NCBI GenBank assembly: GCA_943736015.1
Contig: OX031061.1
Span: 65,602,192-65,666,191, forward strand
Reading direction: 5' to 3'
DNA length: 64,000 bases
DNA from: Tridacna crocea
Lineage: Eukaryota > Mollusca > Bivalvia > Cardiida > Cardiidae
The notes beneath the pieces are model-generated. The model searched no databases, was not told where the DNA came from, and saw nothing but the letters and a program-made list of their open reading frames with translations. Of the stretch, positions 29,404 through 40,979 are shown piece after piece. Made by a program: the position numbers and the translations under genes. Position 1 is the first letter of the stretch, and each line of letters opens with the position of its first letter.

Positions 29404-29601
29404 AGCAGAGCTCCAGATAAGAGAGAGAGAGATGATATTATAAATCCATTATTTCTCTTCCAAACCCTGTGTTGTGAGTACTCGTTAGAATCGTCTCGAT
29501 GAGATCATTCTAATGAGTACCCATAACATAGGTTTAGTAGAGAATAGTTAATATTTACAATTTTGAAATCAAAATCACTCTCTCTATCTGGAGTTCTGTG
29601 A
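29404..29601 (+). mobile_element. Family C MITE, most complete copy
   Basis: Inverted ends CAGAGCTCCAGATAAGAGAG and CTCTCTATCTGGAGTTCTG. Flanks TATGAAAG and TGTGAAAG resemble an 8-bp target duplication, suggesting a hAT-type MITE. Confidence 0.65.
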
Positions 29602-29606
29602 AAGAC

Positions 29607-29822
29607 TTAACCTGTTATCCCAGGTTGTCAGTCTCAAGTTTCAACAATCCTGAGAATGGAATTATGGATCCTTTTGAAGACATTGTAGGAAAAGGAGAAC
29701 ATGCTGATAACCAGTATTGATTTCTACTCTATCAATGACAGAAATAATTGAGTTACCTTTCTTAGTCTTCTGCAAATTCAGTTTGGTTGTATGAAAAATT
29801 TTATCTTTTAGTAGAGAATTTA
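29607..29822 (+). mobile_element. TTAA-MITE family A, diverged
   Basis: Forward copy whose right hairpin arm is deleted just past the centre (GATAACCAGTATTGATTTC). Confidence 0.65.
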
Positions 29823-30061
29823 TGGTCGGATTTGTTTAGATTGCAGACAGCCTTGCCTGATTGACGTCTCTCGAATTAAGTTAACAAAGGATGGAGCTAG
29901 CAGATGGATGCAGAGTAGAGTCTATGTGCTTGAAGAAAGATGGGAAGATCTGAGAATGCAGTTAGAATGCAGTTATCAAAAGGATGCAGAGAGCTTATTG
30001 TTTGTAGATGTAGGTTGATCTAAGAGAAATCAAGTTTTTACTGATAAATTTAATTTTGGTC

Positions 30062-30215
30062 TTAAAACTACCACACAATCCTGTCTTTAAATACCCAAAG
30101 AGGCCTCTTGAAAACATCTTTGGAAAGGGGGGAAATGCTGGTAACCAGCATTTTCTCCTTTTCCCACAATGTTTTCTACCCAATTCAAATCAAATTTCAG
30201 TCTTTCAATTACAGA
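30062..30215 (+). mobile_element. Right-truncated TTAA-MITE family A
   Basis: Left end and full hairpin present; stops after CAAATTTCAGTCTTTCAA. Confidence 0.7.
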
Positions 30216-30487
30216 TTTAAGTATGACTGTTTGGATAAATTAACTTATGCAATGTGGGGCGGGGCAGCTCAATGGTTAACACATCTGATTCGTGACTGTG
30301 TTGTTGCATGTCCTGTATCTGGTTAAGGAGAACTTTATTTCTTGTAATTCTTATGCATCTCACCTGTGATGCATGTGAGAAAAGTAGCCAGTGACTTTGA
30401 AAAAAAGTTGTGTTTATACTGGTGTGAGAAAGTCAGGGAGCACATAATGAGGTGCACTGGTTGTTGAAGTACTATAGTTATCTAGAT

Positions 30488-30925
30488 ATCTATCAAATGA
30501 CCAAATTTGTAACATGTCCTAATTCAGAGCATTAATTTTGTGGGCTAAACAGCAAATATTGCTCAAATTTTGGAATTTTTTCTTTGAAAGGGAAAAAAAC
30601 AATGTAGGTTAACCCTTTCCCAGACAATTCCTGGTTTTCAGGACCCTGAGATAAACCCTTTTGAAAACATGGTGGGAAAAGGAGACAATGCTGGTAACCA
30701 GCATTTTCTCCTTTTCCCACAATGTTTTCTAACCATCTGGAAACAAATTTCAATTTTTGAGTTATAAATGGTGTTTTTTGTCATCTGCAGATGCTTTCAA
30801 TGTGGACCAGTCTAAAATTTTGTCGTTAGGTAAAGAGTTGAGAAGAAATGTTTGTTACCAAGATTTTCTCCTTTTCCCAGAAAGTTTTTTTAAAGCTTTC
30901 TTCATTGGCATTGTTCAAATGTGAG
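30488..30925 (-). mobile_element. TTAA-MITE family A split in its hairpin by a nested copy
   Basis: Outer parts 30488-30612 and 30838-30925; the break lies within the hairpin (ACAATGTAGG / GAAGAAATGTTTGTTACC). Confidence 0.7.
30609..30841 (+). mobile_element. Nested TTAA-MITE family A
   Basis: Complete forward copy with a clean hairpin (GCTGGTAACCAGC) lying inside the hairpin of an opposite-strand copy. Confidence 0.82.
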
Positions 30926-31141
30926 ATCAGTAAGACTTCTCCAAATTCAGAAAACTTATAGACAACGAAAATTAAATATGTGTTATTCACAGCATAAAAT
31001 GTTCCTTTTACGCCTATGGTAGAAAACACTGTGGGAATAGGAGAAAATGATGGTTACCAGCATTTTCTCCTTTTCCACCAATGTTTTTAAAGGCTTCTTT
31101 CTGTAGGGTAAAAATTACAATTGTGTGGTAAAATGATAACC
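30926..31141 (-). mobile_element. TTAA-MITE family A
   Basis: Reverse copy, left end worn; hairpin centre GATGGTTACCAGC. Confidence 0.72.
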
Positions 31142-31144
31142 CTG

Positions 31145-31260
31145 TGGCTGCTAAGCACGACTCGCTGACCTTTTAAGGGCAGTGTAGATAAAGATCAGAC
31201 AACACAGAATGTGCAGTCTGATCTTTGATCTACACTGTCTGATAAGGAGATATTATTCCT
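31145..31260. repeat. Short palindromic dispersed repeat (family I)
   Basis: AAAGATCAGACAACACAG and GCAGTCTGATCTTTGATC form an imperfect inverted repeat. Related segments are near 5410-5470, 47350-47400, 52980-53170, 53450-53500 and 56275-56350. Confidence 0.5.
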
Positions 31261-31579
31261 AAAACATAACTTTGAAACAGTAATTTTTGGGTTGTCAATA
31301 TCAAATTGAAAATTCACTATTAGTTATAAAGCAAGATAAGAGTTAAGTCTTATTCAATATTTCAGGTAGATGATTAACAAGGGGATGGACCATGGGAGAT
31401 AGGACAACACACTGCTCACTTGGGTATGTACCATTATTTGTAAGAATGCAGAGGTTGAAAATTACTGTTTTACAACAATGACTGTTTTACTACTAGACAA
31501 GTGGTCAGTTACTAACAGTATTTGGTTGACTGGCGGAGAGACCTTGTAGTCAAATATTTCAAAATAAATGTCAGAATGT

Positions 31580-31808
31580 TTAACCCATTATAACCCAATC
31601 CCTACTTTTGACACCCCTGAGAAAGAAGCCTTTTGAAAACACTGTGGGAAAAGGAGAAAATGCTGTAACCAGCATTTTCTCCTTTTCCCACAGTGTTTTC
31701 TACCCTTTCCAGGACAAATTTCTATTTTTTTAGTCACCTTTATTTTGTCGTCTGCAAATGCTTTCAATTTGGACCAGTCCAAAACTTTCTTGAGCAGTAA
31801 TGAGTTAA
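31580..31808 (+). mobile_element. TTAA-MITE family A
   Basis: Complete forward copy, TTAA both sides, close to 10795 and 11322; hairpin centre shortened by one base (GCTGTAACCAGC). Confidence 0.87.
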
Positions 31809-32021
31809 ACTCACCTGAGCAGCAAGTGCCATTAGTTAGGCTTTTGTGATCATGCTGTGACTGGCATCCAGCATGCAGTACTCACTACTCAGTGTTTCCA
31901 ACAGGCTACATTTTCAGTCAGGTAATCATGAAATTTGGCAAAAATTTGAGATAAAAGACTTGAAAACATAGGGAAGAGGAGAAAATGTTGTTAACTAGAT
32001 TTTTTCTGTATGGTCTTTTTA

Positions 32022-33568
32022 GCTCACCTGAGCACAACGTGCTCAAGGGGAGCTTTTAGGGTCACTGGGTGTCCGTCGTTCGTCGTCCGTCGTGCGTCGT
32101 CAACAATTCTTTAAACATCAACTCCTCCTAAACCGCTGGGCCAATTTGGACCAAACTTGGCAGGAATGTTCCTTGGGAGGTCCTCTTTAAAAATTGTTCA
32201 CAGAATTTGATTCCGTCAAAAACTCTGGTTGCCATGGCAACCAAATGGAATTTTTTAGCAAATTCTTTAAAAATCTTCTCCTCTGAAACCGCTGGTCGGA
32301 TTTTGAAATAATTTCACTGATATGTTCCTTGTGTGTCCCTTTTCAATAAATGTTCGTGAAATTTTGATCCGTCAAAAATTGTGGCTCTGGTGAATGGGGG
32401 TTACTTGCTCTATATAGAAGTGAAGGAATTCTTAAAAAATCTTCTTCTCTGAAACCGCTGGTCAGATTTTGAAATAATTTCACAGATATGTTCCTTTGGT
32501 GACCCTTTTCAAAAATTGTTCGTGAAATTTTGATCCGTCAAAAAATGTGGCTCTGGTGAATGGGGGCTACTTGCACTATACAGCAATGAAGGAATTCTTA
32601 AAAAATCTTCTTCTCTGAAACCGCTGGTCAGATTTTGAAATAATTTCACAGAATTGTTCCTTGGGTGACCCTTTTCAAAAAATGTTCGCAAAATTTTGAT
32701 TGGTCAAGAAACATGGCTCTGGTGAATGGGGGCTACTTGCACTATAGAGAAATGAGGAAATTCTTAAAAATTTTTCTTCTCTGAAACCGCTGGTCAGATT
32801 TTGAAATGATTTCTCAGGGATGTTCCTTGGGTGACCCTTTTCAAAAATTATTCACAAAATTTTGATCCGTCAAGAAACATGGCTCTGGTGAATGGGGGCT
32901 ACTTGCACTAAAGGGAAATGAAGAAATTCTTAAAAATTCTTCTTCTCTGAAACGGCTGGACAGATTTTGAAATGATTTCACAGAGATGATCATTGGGTGA
33001 CCTTTTTCAAAAACTGTTCACAAAATTTTGATCGGTCAAGAAACAGGGCTCTGGTGAATGGGGGCTACTTGCACTATATGGAAATGAAGAAATTCTTGAA
33101 AATTCTTTTTCTCTGAAACCCCTTGTCAGATTTTAAAATAATTTGACACAGATGTTCCTTGGGTGATCCTTGCTCTTGTGAATGCTAGCTACTTGCACTA
33201 TATGGACATGATGAAATTCTTGAAAATTCTCTTTCTCTGAAACCCCTGGTCAGATTTTAAAAGAAATTTTCCGAAATGTTCCTTGGAAGACCCTTTTCAA
33301 AACTTGTTTGTAAATTTTGATCCATTCAGAAACATGGCTCTCGTGGATGGGGGATACTTGCTCTTATACAGAAATGAAGAATTCTTAAAAATTCTTCTTT
33401 TTGAAACTGATGGTCAGATTTCGAAATGAATTTTACAGGTGATCTTTTGAAAATTGCTTAGCAAAATTATAAATTTGGTTCCAATGTTTCAATACCAAAA
33501 AAAAAATAGGCTATGGTCATCTCAAAAATTCAGGTGAGCGATCCAGGGCCATCTTGGCCCTCTTGTTT
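32022..33568 (+). mobile_element. Helentron-like element, copy 3
   Basis: Same family as copies 1 and 2, about eight units with one shortened near 33170. Ends TCAGGTGAGCGATCCAGG then GGGCCATCTTGGCCCTC. High similarity to copy 1 at both ends suggests recent spread. Confidence 0.77.
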
Positions 33569-33710
33569 AGTGTTAGTCAATCGTAGACAAACACATATTA
33601 AATCCAGGCAAAAAGTAAACCAAAGATAGGGCAATAGAGAGAAAACCCTTGTTATCATTCGAGTCGCACAGAATTTAAGCATGGACAAAATTTTGTCGTT
33701 TCGGGAAGTG

Positions 33711-33922
33711 TTTACTCTTTACCAAACAACAAAATTCTAGACTGGTCCAAATTAAAAAGGTTTGCAGACAAAAAAAATCAATGTGACTCAAAAACTGAAA
33801 CTTGTTACAAGAGGGTAGAAAACATTGTGGGAAAGGAAAACATGCAGCATTTTCTTGTTTTCCAACAATGTTTTCTAAAGGCTTCTTTCTCAGAGTTATG
33901 AAAATGGTTTGGTAAAGTATAA
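33711..33922 (-). mobile_element. TTAA-MITE family A
   Basis: Reverse copy with shortened hairpin (CATGCAGCATTTTC) preceded by a stray right-end fragment (33675-33710). Confidence 0.75.
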
Positions 33923-34491
33923 AACTCTTTTTTCTCCATCCAAAAAAATTTAAATCAAATAACCTTTAAAATGTCCTTGTAAGAAATGATGATTAGTCTT
34001 CATTTACCCTTAAAGCCCCGGTCACATATTCATGGAAGACCGCCACGAGAGCTATGGTCTAATCACTCACGGATGACTACGGAAATGACAAATTCCATAG
34101 TCCGCTACGGTTCCAAAACGGATACACAACGGATCTACAGCCAAAAAGTCGGTCAGAGTTCAAGGAGTGATACGGACTGTTACTGTTGGACACGGTTTAA
34201 TACGGAGCGACACAAATCAGGACGATTGTAGTGCGGATACACTACGATTTGCTGTGGTACAGGTACGGATTAGTACGGATGAGAACGATCCGATAAGTAG
34301 TAGTACGAATCGTCACGGATCGATACGGGCCTACCATGATTTAGCATTCCGTCCAAATGCTCTAGCCTGCTCATGTTCAAAATGCAACAGGTTCAGCCAT
34401 GAGAGCCTCATACTGGCCATTGACGAGTCTTCGTAAGAGCCAATCTCTAGTCCACATATTCTCTGTCTTTTATTACCTGATTATTATAATC

Positions 34492-34728
34492 AATAACCCA
34501 TCACAAGTTGACAAAATTTGGCCTCCACGAAATTGAAAGCATCTGCAGACAACAACTGTAAACTTGGTACAAATGAACTTGGGTTCTACAATAAGGTAGA
34601 AAACATTGTGGGAAATGGAGAAATTGCCCATTTTGAGAATTTTTTGCGATTTCCTAGAATCAGAATGTTTTCTTGACTTGTCTGTTGCAGACCCATAAAA
34701 AGAAGGGATTGAATGGCAAAGGGTTCAA
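34492..34728 (-). mobile_element. TTAA-MITE family A nested in the long-TIR transposon
   Basis: Diverged reverse copy (AACCCATCACAAGTTGACAA ... GGCAAAGGGTTCAA), imperfect hairpin. Confidence 0.65.
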
Positions 34729-34854
34729 TGAAAATATTGATCAATAACGTTTCTTTTATGTTCATAAAATCTGCAGTTTATTTCACAATTACATGTACAC
34801 TGATTATCGTGAATGTTTATGTTTTAAAAGTAAAGTGCTTGACTTTATAATTAG

Positions 34855-35025
34855 TATCACCCATTTTGAAAGGGCCAGCCTGGCACCAGGCAGGCAACCA
34901 CTAACCATACATTTAACCAGCTGGCGGTTCACTAACCAGCCATATCAGAACAAGCTCCTGGCGGGGCTCGAACCTTTGACCTCCCGTTTAGTTGGCAGTT
35001 GCCTGAACTACCAGAAACGGTGACA
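34855..35025 (-). mobile_element. tRNA-derived SINE nested in the long-TIR transposon
   Basis: On the minus strand TGGTAGTTCAGGCAAC is A-box-like and GGTTCGAGCCC is a good B box about 35 bp later. The rest is GC-richer than the surroundings. Confidence 0.6.
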
Positions 35026-35872
35026 GTTTTATGTACTCGTACTATTTGATCGTTCTACTTGCATGTTTAGCATCGTTGTCTGGATAGAATGTCACATTAT
35101 AATACTGATGTTTATCCATTTTCGTACAATGTTTTGTAAAACATGTAACCTTAAATTAAAGGTATTACTAGTAGTACGATAAAGTTATAATTATTACATC
35201 TATGTATGTCAGCTGCTAGACCAGTGCCTTGACATTTTGTGCCATACCAATATTCAGTTGCAGTCAATTTATTGCAAACATCAATTGTTGACAGTTCATG
35301 ATTGTGAACTTAACAAAAAAGCGCAATTGCGTTGTACATGTATTCTACAAAGACAGAGTAAAAATACCCTTGTTGAAGTACATGATTCTGAATTTATCCT
35401 ACCAAACAATAGTGGTCCTTACAATTCCCTACTGTGTCGTGTTGCAACGTAGTAAACCGTAAAAGACCGTGCGAATCCCTGCCTCTCTGTAATACAACGT
35501 ATTAAGGTCGTGACTTTCCGTGACATATCCGTATCATAACGTAACTAAAACGTAGTGTAACCGTGCTAATACGTAGTTCTCCGTATCAAATCCTGAAAAA
35601 AACTTTGGGCCTACGGATAAGTACGGACTGATATGGACCAGAACATATCGGTACGGTCTAATACGGACTAGTAAGGATACGCTCGTTTGATCCGTAGCGA
35701 ATTTTTGTGCATGTTAAAAAATTGTCAAGGACCACTACGGATATACAAGGACTACTACGAATGACTACGGTTACAATACGGAGAGCTACAGACTAGTACG
35801 AACTGTCACTGACAATGCTGGAACGAATCCGCAGCTCTTCCGTGGCGGCCTTCTGTGAATGTGTGACCGGGG

Positions 35873-36010
35873 TATAACTCCAAATAGAAAGCCTTTGCCT
35901 TTGCTGAGGAAAATTTAAATGTTGCTCACATATTGGAATTTGTAATTGGTAGTGTGGAAAACATTGTGGAGAAAGGAGAAAACACTATTTAACAGCATTT
36001 AAAAAAACTG
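35873..36010 (-). mobile_element. Partial TTAA-MITE family A
   Basis: Left two thirds of a reverse copy, cut after the hairpin. Confidence 0.55.
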
Positions 36011-36085
36011 TAAATATAGGTATTTAGCACTAGATGTGATATTAGCAAATTTTTGAACCTCTAAATTCAGAGAGTTGTGAGATTA

Positions 36086-36350
36086 TATGGCTTGCAATAT
36101 ATAAAAAGGGGCATTTTGACATTTGCCAAAAGTGTGGTCTTGGATCAGCCTGTGCAGTCTGCAAAGGCTAATCCGAGATGGCACTTTCAGACTACATTAG
36201 ATTTTGTCCTTCAGTAGACATGCGCAAAAACGAAAATTTCATCAAAAAGTAAAGTGTTGTTTCAGATTAGCCTGTGCGGACTTCGCAGGCTCATCCGAAA
36301 TGACAGTTTACGCAAACGTCTGAATCCTTTTTGGTGTGCTGTTGGCCGTA
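36086..36350. mobile_element. Family D inverted-repeat element, short copy
   Basis: TATGGCTTGCAATATATAAA to GTGCTGTTGGCCGTA, with internal CAGCCTGTGCAGTCTGCAAA and GCCTGTGCGGACTTCGCAGG palindromes. Confidence 0.7.
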
Positions 36351-36697
36351 CGGATCCATAGTTATACATTGACTTGCTTGGTGCGATGCTTCACAGAGAT
36401 TCATTAAAACCCCTTATCCAGTAGCAAGGCTAAAATATAGTAGAAGGTAAGTCATATATTGTTAAAAGCTCAAAACTAATAACTCAAATGAAATATATAT
36501 TACAGGGCCACCTTTACTGAAGGGTCACCTCCCGAGAATGTTGATGTTATCCTGAAATAGATCTGTAAGATCTACAAAGAAACTAGATTTTAGGCCTGTG
36601 AGAATTCTTTTCCTAGGAGAGAAAGCTTGAAGGCAGAGCAAAGGGCTATTGGAGGTACATGTATGTTATATTTCTTAAAACTACATTGTTTGTTCAT

Positions 36698-36923
36698 TTA
36701 CCCTTCACCAAACAGTCCTAAGTTTTAATTACCCTTAAAAATGTGGCTTTTGAAAACATACTGGTAAAAAAAGAAAATGCAAGTGACAAGCATTTTCTAC
36801 TTTTCCTACAATGTTTTCTGCTCTCACAGACTGATGTTATTAATTGAGCGAAACATTTGATTTGTAATTTGCAAATAGTTCGATTTACCTAGACTAATCT
36901 TGTGATCTTGTAAAAGACTTAAT
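36698..36923 (+). mobile_element. TTAA-MITE family A, diverged
   Basis: Forward copy; hairpin arms differ from consensus (GCAAGTGACAAGC centre). Confidence 0.65.
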
Positions 36924-36975
36924 TCTTTAATGATTGTAACAGGAATTCTTTGTCAGGAAAATAGACCCAGACATT

Positions 36976-37110
36976 GTGATTTTAAGGATGGAGAATAGCT
37001 ACTCTTCATCCATGGCCCATCCATCAATGCAACTCATTTCACTGGCAAGCCCCTTCGGGCGTATATGCGCCCCTCTGCGAAGCTCTTGTCTCTTTTTCTG
37101 GCACAATGTT
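36976..37110. repeat. Family H dispersed repeat
   Basis: Second copy of the block seen at 21821-21926 (CCCCTTCGGGCGTATATGCG, CTCTGCGAAGCTCTTGTC). Confidence 0.65.
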
Positions 37111-37111
37111 T

Positions 37112-38335
37112 TTAGCTCACCTGAGCACGAAGTGCTCATGGTGAGCTTTTGTGATCGCCCAATGTCCGTCGTCCGACGTGCGTCGTCTACAATTTCTTTA
37201 AACATCTTCTCCTCCTAAAGCACTGGGCCAATCTTGATGAAACTTGGCAGGGATTTTCTTTGTGTGAAGCTTTACCAAAGTTGTTCAAGAGATTGAATTC
37301 CAGCCATAATTCTGGTTGCCATTGCCATGGCAACCAAAAGGAAAAAATAGCAAAATCTTTGAAAATCTCTGAAAGTAGAAAGTGCAGAGCTTTGCTATTT
37401 GGTATGTAGCATCTCCTAGTGGACGTCTACCAAGATTGTTCATATGATGCCTCTGGGGTCAAAACTGGCCCCGGCCCGGGGGTCACAAGTTTTAAACATA
37501 GGAACAAAGAAGGAAAACTTTAAAAATCTTCTCCTCTGAAACTAGAAGGTACAGAGCTTTGATATTTGGTATGTAGCATCTCCTAGTGGATCTCTACCAA
37601 GATTGTTCATATGATGCCCCTGGGGTCAAAACTGGACCTGCCCCGGGGGTCACAAGTTTGAAACTAGAAGGTGCAGAGCTTTGATATTTGGTATGTAGCA
37701 TCTCCTGGTGGACCTCTATTGAGATTCTTCATATGATGCCCTTTGGGTCAAAACTGGCCCCGCCCCGGGGGTCAAAAGTTTGAAACTTAGGAACAAAGAA
37801 GGAAAAATTTAAAAATCTTCTTCTCTGAAACTAGATGGTGCAGAGCTTTTATATTTGGTATGTAGCATCTGCTAGTTGACCTCTACCAAGATTGTTCATA
37901 TGATGTCCCTGGGGTCAAAACTGGCCCATCCCTGGGGGTCACAAGTTTGAAACTTAGGAACAAAGAAGGAAAACTTTAAAATTCTTCTTCTCTGAAATTA
38001 GAAGTGCAGAGCTTTGATATTTGGTATGTAGCATCTGCTAGTATACCTCTACCAAGATTGTTCATATAATGTCCCTGGGGTCAAAACTGGCCCCGCCCCG
38101 TGGGTCACAAGTTTGAATCATAGGAACAAAGAAAGAAAACTTTAAAATTCTTCTTCTCTGAAACTAGGTAGTGCAGAGTTTTGATATTTGGTATGTAGCA
38201 TCTCCTAGTGGACCTGTACCAAGTTTTTTCTTAGGATGCCCCTGGGGTCAAAACTGTCCTTGCCTAGGGGTCACAAGTTTGATTTTATAGCTTGGTACTC
38301 AGGTGAGCGATATAGGACCATCATGGTCCTCTTGT
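37112..38335 (+). mobile_element. Helentron-like element with a different core unit, copy 4
   Basis: Ends match copies 1-3 in layout: AGCTCACCTGAGCACGAAG at the start and TCAGGTGAGCGATATAGG, AGGACCATCATGGTCCT and CTTGTTT at the end. The core units (GTGCAGAGCTTTGATATTTG, CCTGGGGTCAAAACTGGCCC) are unrelated to those of copies 1-3, but their spacing is also 166-167 bp, with one short unit. Confidence 0.77.
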
Positions 38336-38539
38336 TTACCTTTTTAGGACATACATTGATTGTAACGTTTGCAAAGGCTTTTTACTTTGGCTAGTGTAAT
38401 GTATTGTTGTGTTGTAAGGACCTGTTTTTTGTTGAATCATTTTTCTCCTTTTTTATGTTGGATTATCAACTTGGCCTAATCCTGTTGTAGGATTGATACG
38501 TCAATGTGGTAGGATCCATTCTGTTCATGATTTTTACAA

Positions 38540-38665
38540 CAATGTTACTTGAGAAAGCAGCCAGTGGCTTAGGAAGAAATTGTATGAAGTGTTGGAAAAA
38601 GAATCTCCAGGAAAGCATGGATAGGTGTATTTCCCTGCCATCATATAACCAATGTTGTAAAAATT
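38540..38665 (+). mobile_element. Fragment of the RUDI-like SINE
   Basis: GAAAGCAGCCAGTGGCTTAG and AGCATGGATAGGTGTATTTC match the complement of 62070-62140; the tRNA-like head is missing. The short open frame here is this repeat and not a gene. Confidence 0.65.
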
Positions 38666-39060
38666 TGCTAATCTTTTATGTCTTTAACAACTGTTATATA
38701 CTAACGGATTTAATTACATTTCATTTCAGGAAGATGATACAACCGACAGACAAAAAGGAACGAATATAGAGAAACAGAGAGTGTACAGACTTTCCCGCCA
38801 GTGTGGTCCAGGTAGAATATTTAGGACATTAGGAAACTAGATAAAAACATTTTGGACACTGGGATACTGTAATTCAAGTTTTTAGATACTTGAACAATTT
38901 TTCTACAAGTAAATTTGCTTCTGCATTTCAAGGCTGTTTCTGAATAGTCTTGTTAGAGATCAAGAAAAAAACACAATTTCTAATGACAAAATCATTTGGT
39001 TTAGCCAATCAGAAGTTGTGTTACTTTCAACTTAGAAAATTTTGAAGAATGACAATGTTT
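38666..39060. other. No feature recognised
   Basis: AT-rich, no coding signature. Confidence 0.45.
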
Positions 39061-39299
39061 TTTTTACCCATCACCACACAATCCAAACTTTTAATGACCC
39101 TGAGCTAAAAACTTTTATACTTTTTGAGAAGAAAAAAGCAAAATTCTTACCAAGTTTCAAGCATGCTGATGGATTGATCAGGGATTGTTAAAGTAAAAAG
39201 ACCAAATTTACGAGCGTGATGACCATCTTTTCTATGTCTGTAATTTGGAAATTCCCTATACTCAGTACCTCCTGAAACTATGTGGAGGATGTCTATGAG

Positions 39300-39522
39300 T
39301 CCTGTACCACATGACAAAAATCTAGACTTGTCTTAATTTTAAACATTTGCTAACAGCAGTTTTTAAATGTTGGTAAAAATGATAGAATTTCTATTTGAAA
39401 GAGTAGAAAATATTGTTTGAAAAAGAAGGATATGTTTATCAGCATTTTCTCCTTTCAATCAATGGTTTTTTGGTGCCTTTTTCTTTAGGGTCTTAAAAAC
39501 TTGGATTAGTGTGGCAAAATGT
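39300..39522 (-). mobile_element. Degenerate TTAA-MITE family A
   Basis: CCACATGACAAAAATCTAGA left end and a worn hairpin. A smaller fragment lies at 39061-39170. Confidence 0.55.
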
Positions 39523-39672
39523 TTCAACATCCTTTTATTATAAAGATAATCATCATAAAGTATGGTTTGATTTGTGATAAGAAATACTGAGGCAGAAGGA
39601 GAAACTGTTTATTGCAATTAGTTTATCCATTTGTCACAGTGTTTCCAAAAGTCCTGAGCAGGAAGTACTGTG

Positions 39673-39895
39673 TTAATCCTTTACCAGATAATGAAATTCT
39701 CGACTCCACCATGCTGGAAGACTTTGTAGAAGACAGTTTAAAAATGACTTGAATGGCAGTTTTTGTCTTTTAAAGGTTTTAAAAAAATTTGGGAGAGTAT
39801 GCTTTTTACCACCATTTTTCATTTTCTCTCAATGTTTTCAAAAGACTTCATCCTCAGGGTTGTTAGAACATGTGCTGATTTGATAAAGAATAAAA
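39673..39895 (-). mobile_element. Degenerate TTAA-MITE family A
   Basis: TTAATCCTTTACCAGATAAT left end; right part GACTTCATCCTCAGGGTTG. Confidence 0.6.
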
Positions 39896-40414
39896 TGTTT
39901 TGTAAATAAGGGGATGGGAAACTGGTACTGCACAAAAATTATGTCTGTAGGAAGTTTGCAAAGAGTTATACGTAACACCAAAAAAGGTGATTTTTAGAAA
40001 TATCTGAAAGAAACAACTGATGCTTTTGGACAATTTAGAATGTCTGTAAATGTTTCATTAAAAAAAGTAACATCTTTTAATCAAAATTAATACTTTAAAA
40101 GTAAAAAAAAAGTTAAAAGCAGATGTTTCAACAAGTAAGTTTCAATAAATTTTTACCTGATTTGAAGTCTGTGTTACTTAGGCTCTGCTGTTCATATTTG
40201 TTGGTATTTTGAAACAGTTTTCATGGCTTTCTATTCCCTTATCAACCTAAGTGTACATCACTGGATGTTTATGCTTGATTAGATATACATGTAAGTAACC
40301 CATTACTATATTTAAGGATAATTTTTTAAACTTTACTGTTTCACCTGATATAATGGGACACACTGTTATTATAAAAGACAGAACTTAAGAATCAATCTTC
40401 TTCAAATTTTTCCA
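39896..40414. other. No feature recognised
   Basis: Very AT-rich without recognised repeat. Confidence 0.4.
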
Positions 40415-40637
40415 TTAACTCTTTACCACACCACAAAATTTTAGACTGGTTCAAATTGAAAGCATTTGCAGACAACAAAATAATGATGAAAAATTGAATT
40501 TTGTTCACGGAAGGGTAGAAAACACTGTGGGAAAAGGAGAAAATGCTGGTTACCAGCATTTCTCCCTCTCCTACAATATTTTCAAATGGCTATTTCTTAT
40601 AGGGTATTGAAACTGGTGGTTGTGTGGGAATAGGTCA
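40415..40637 (-). mobile_element. TTAA-MITE family A
   Basis: Reverse copy with left TTAA and hairpin GCTGGTTACCAGC. Confidence 0.82.
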
Positions 40638-40785
40638 GTGTCGTACTTTCTGTTTTGTTGCATGGTAATTGAAATTTTGTCCTTGTCATTTGTTTGCTCT
40701 TCTCTGTATATCAGGCTAGAAAAGTCCAAATGTTTGACATATTAGTAATGTGTTACTTTTATTTCAATTTTTTTTATTTTTTGTC

Positions 40786-40975
40786 ATTTAACTTTTTACT
40801 AGACCGTGATTTTACAACCCTTAGCAAGAAGGTTTTTAGAAATAATTGTTATTAGAGGAGAAAATTTGGAATACTTTGCTAGTTATCAAAATTTTCTCCT
40901 CTTCTCATGATGCCTTCTACCATTTTCTTTGGAAACAAATATTCCATATTTTTGTCATGTTTTATTTATTTGAGG
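40786..40975 (+). mobile_element. TTAA-MITE family A, diverged
   Basis: Forward copy with an expanded hairpin loop (TTTGGAATACTTTGCTAG), right end lost. Confidence 0.6.
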
Positions 40976-40979
40976 CATA

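Larger units (their letters stand above)
34016..35872. mobile_element. Long-TIR DNA transposon, non-autonomous, 1857 bp
   Basis: Ends CCCCGGTCACATATTCATGG and the inverse of CCCCGGTCACACATTCACAG, with inverted similarity running inwards through GACCGCCACG and then several hundred bp rich in ACGGA-type hexamers (TACGGAT, CTACGGA). The centre holds a nested MITE and a nested SINE. No transposase; superfamily not assigned. Confidence 0.77.

Noticed and set aside
27022-33000. Repeated minus-strand peptides (KLFQNLTSGFREEEFLRIS type) as a repeat protein
   Set aside because: They come from the 166-bp tandem unit, whose length is not a multiple of three, so the frame is lost from one unit to the next.
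34793-35452. Open frames in the middle of the long-TIR transposon as a transposase
   Set aside because: The first is the nested SINE and the others are short, AT-rich and without motif.
38506-38769. An 87-codon open frame as a small gene
   Set aside because: Its central part matches the RUDI-like SINE at 62035-62330.
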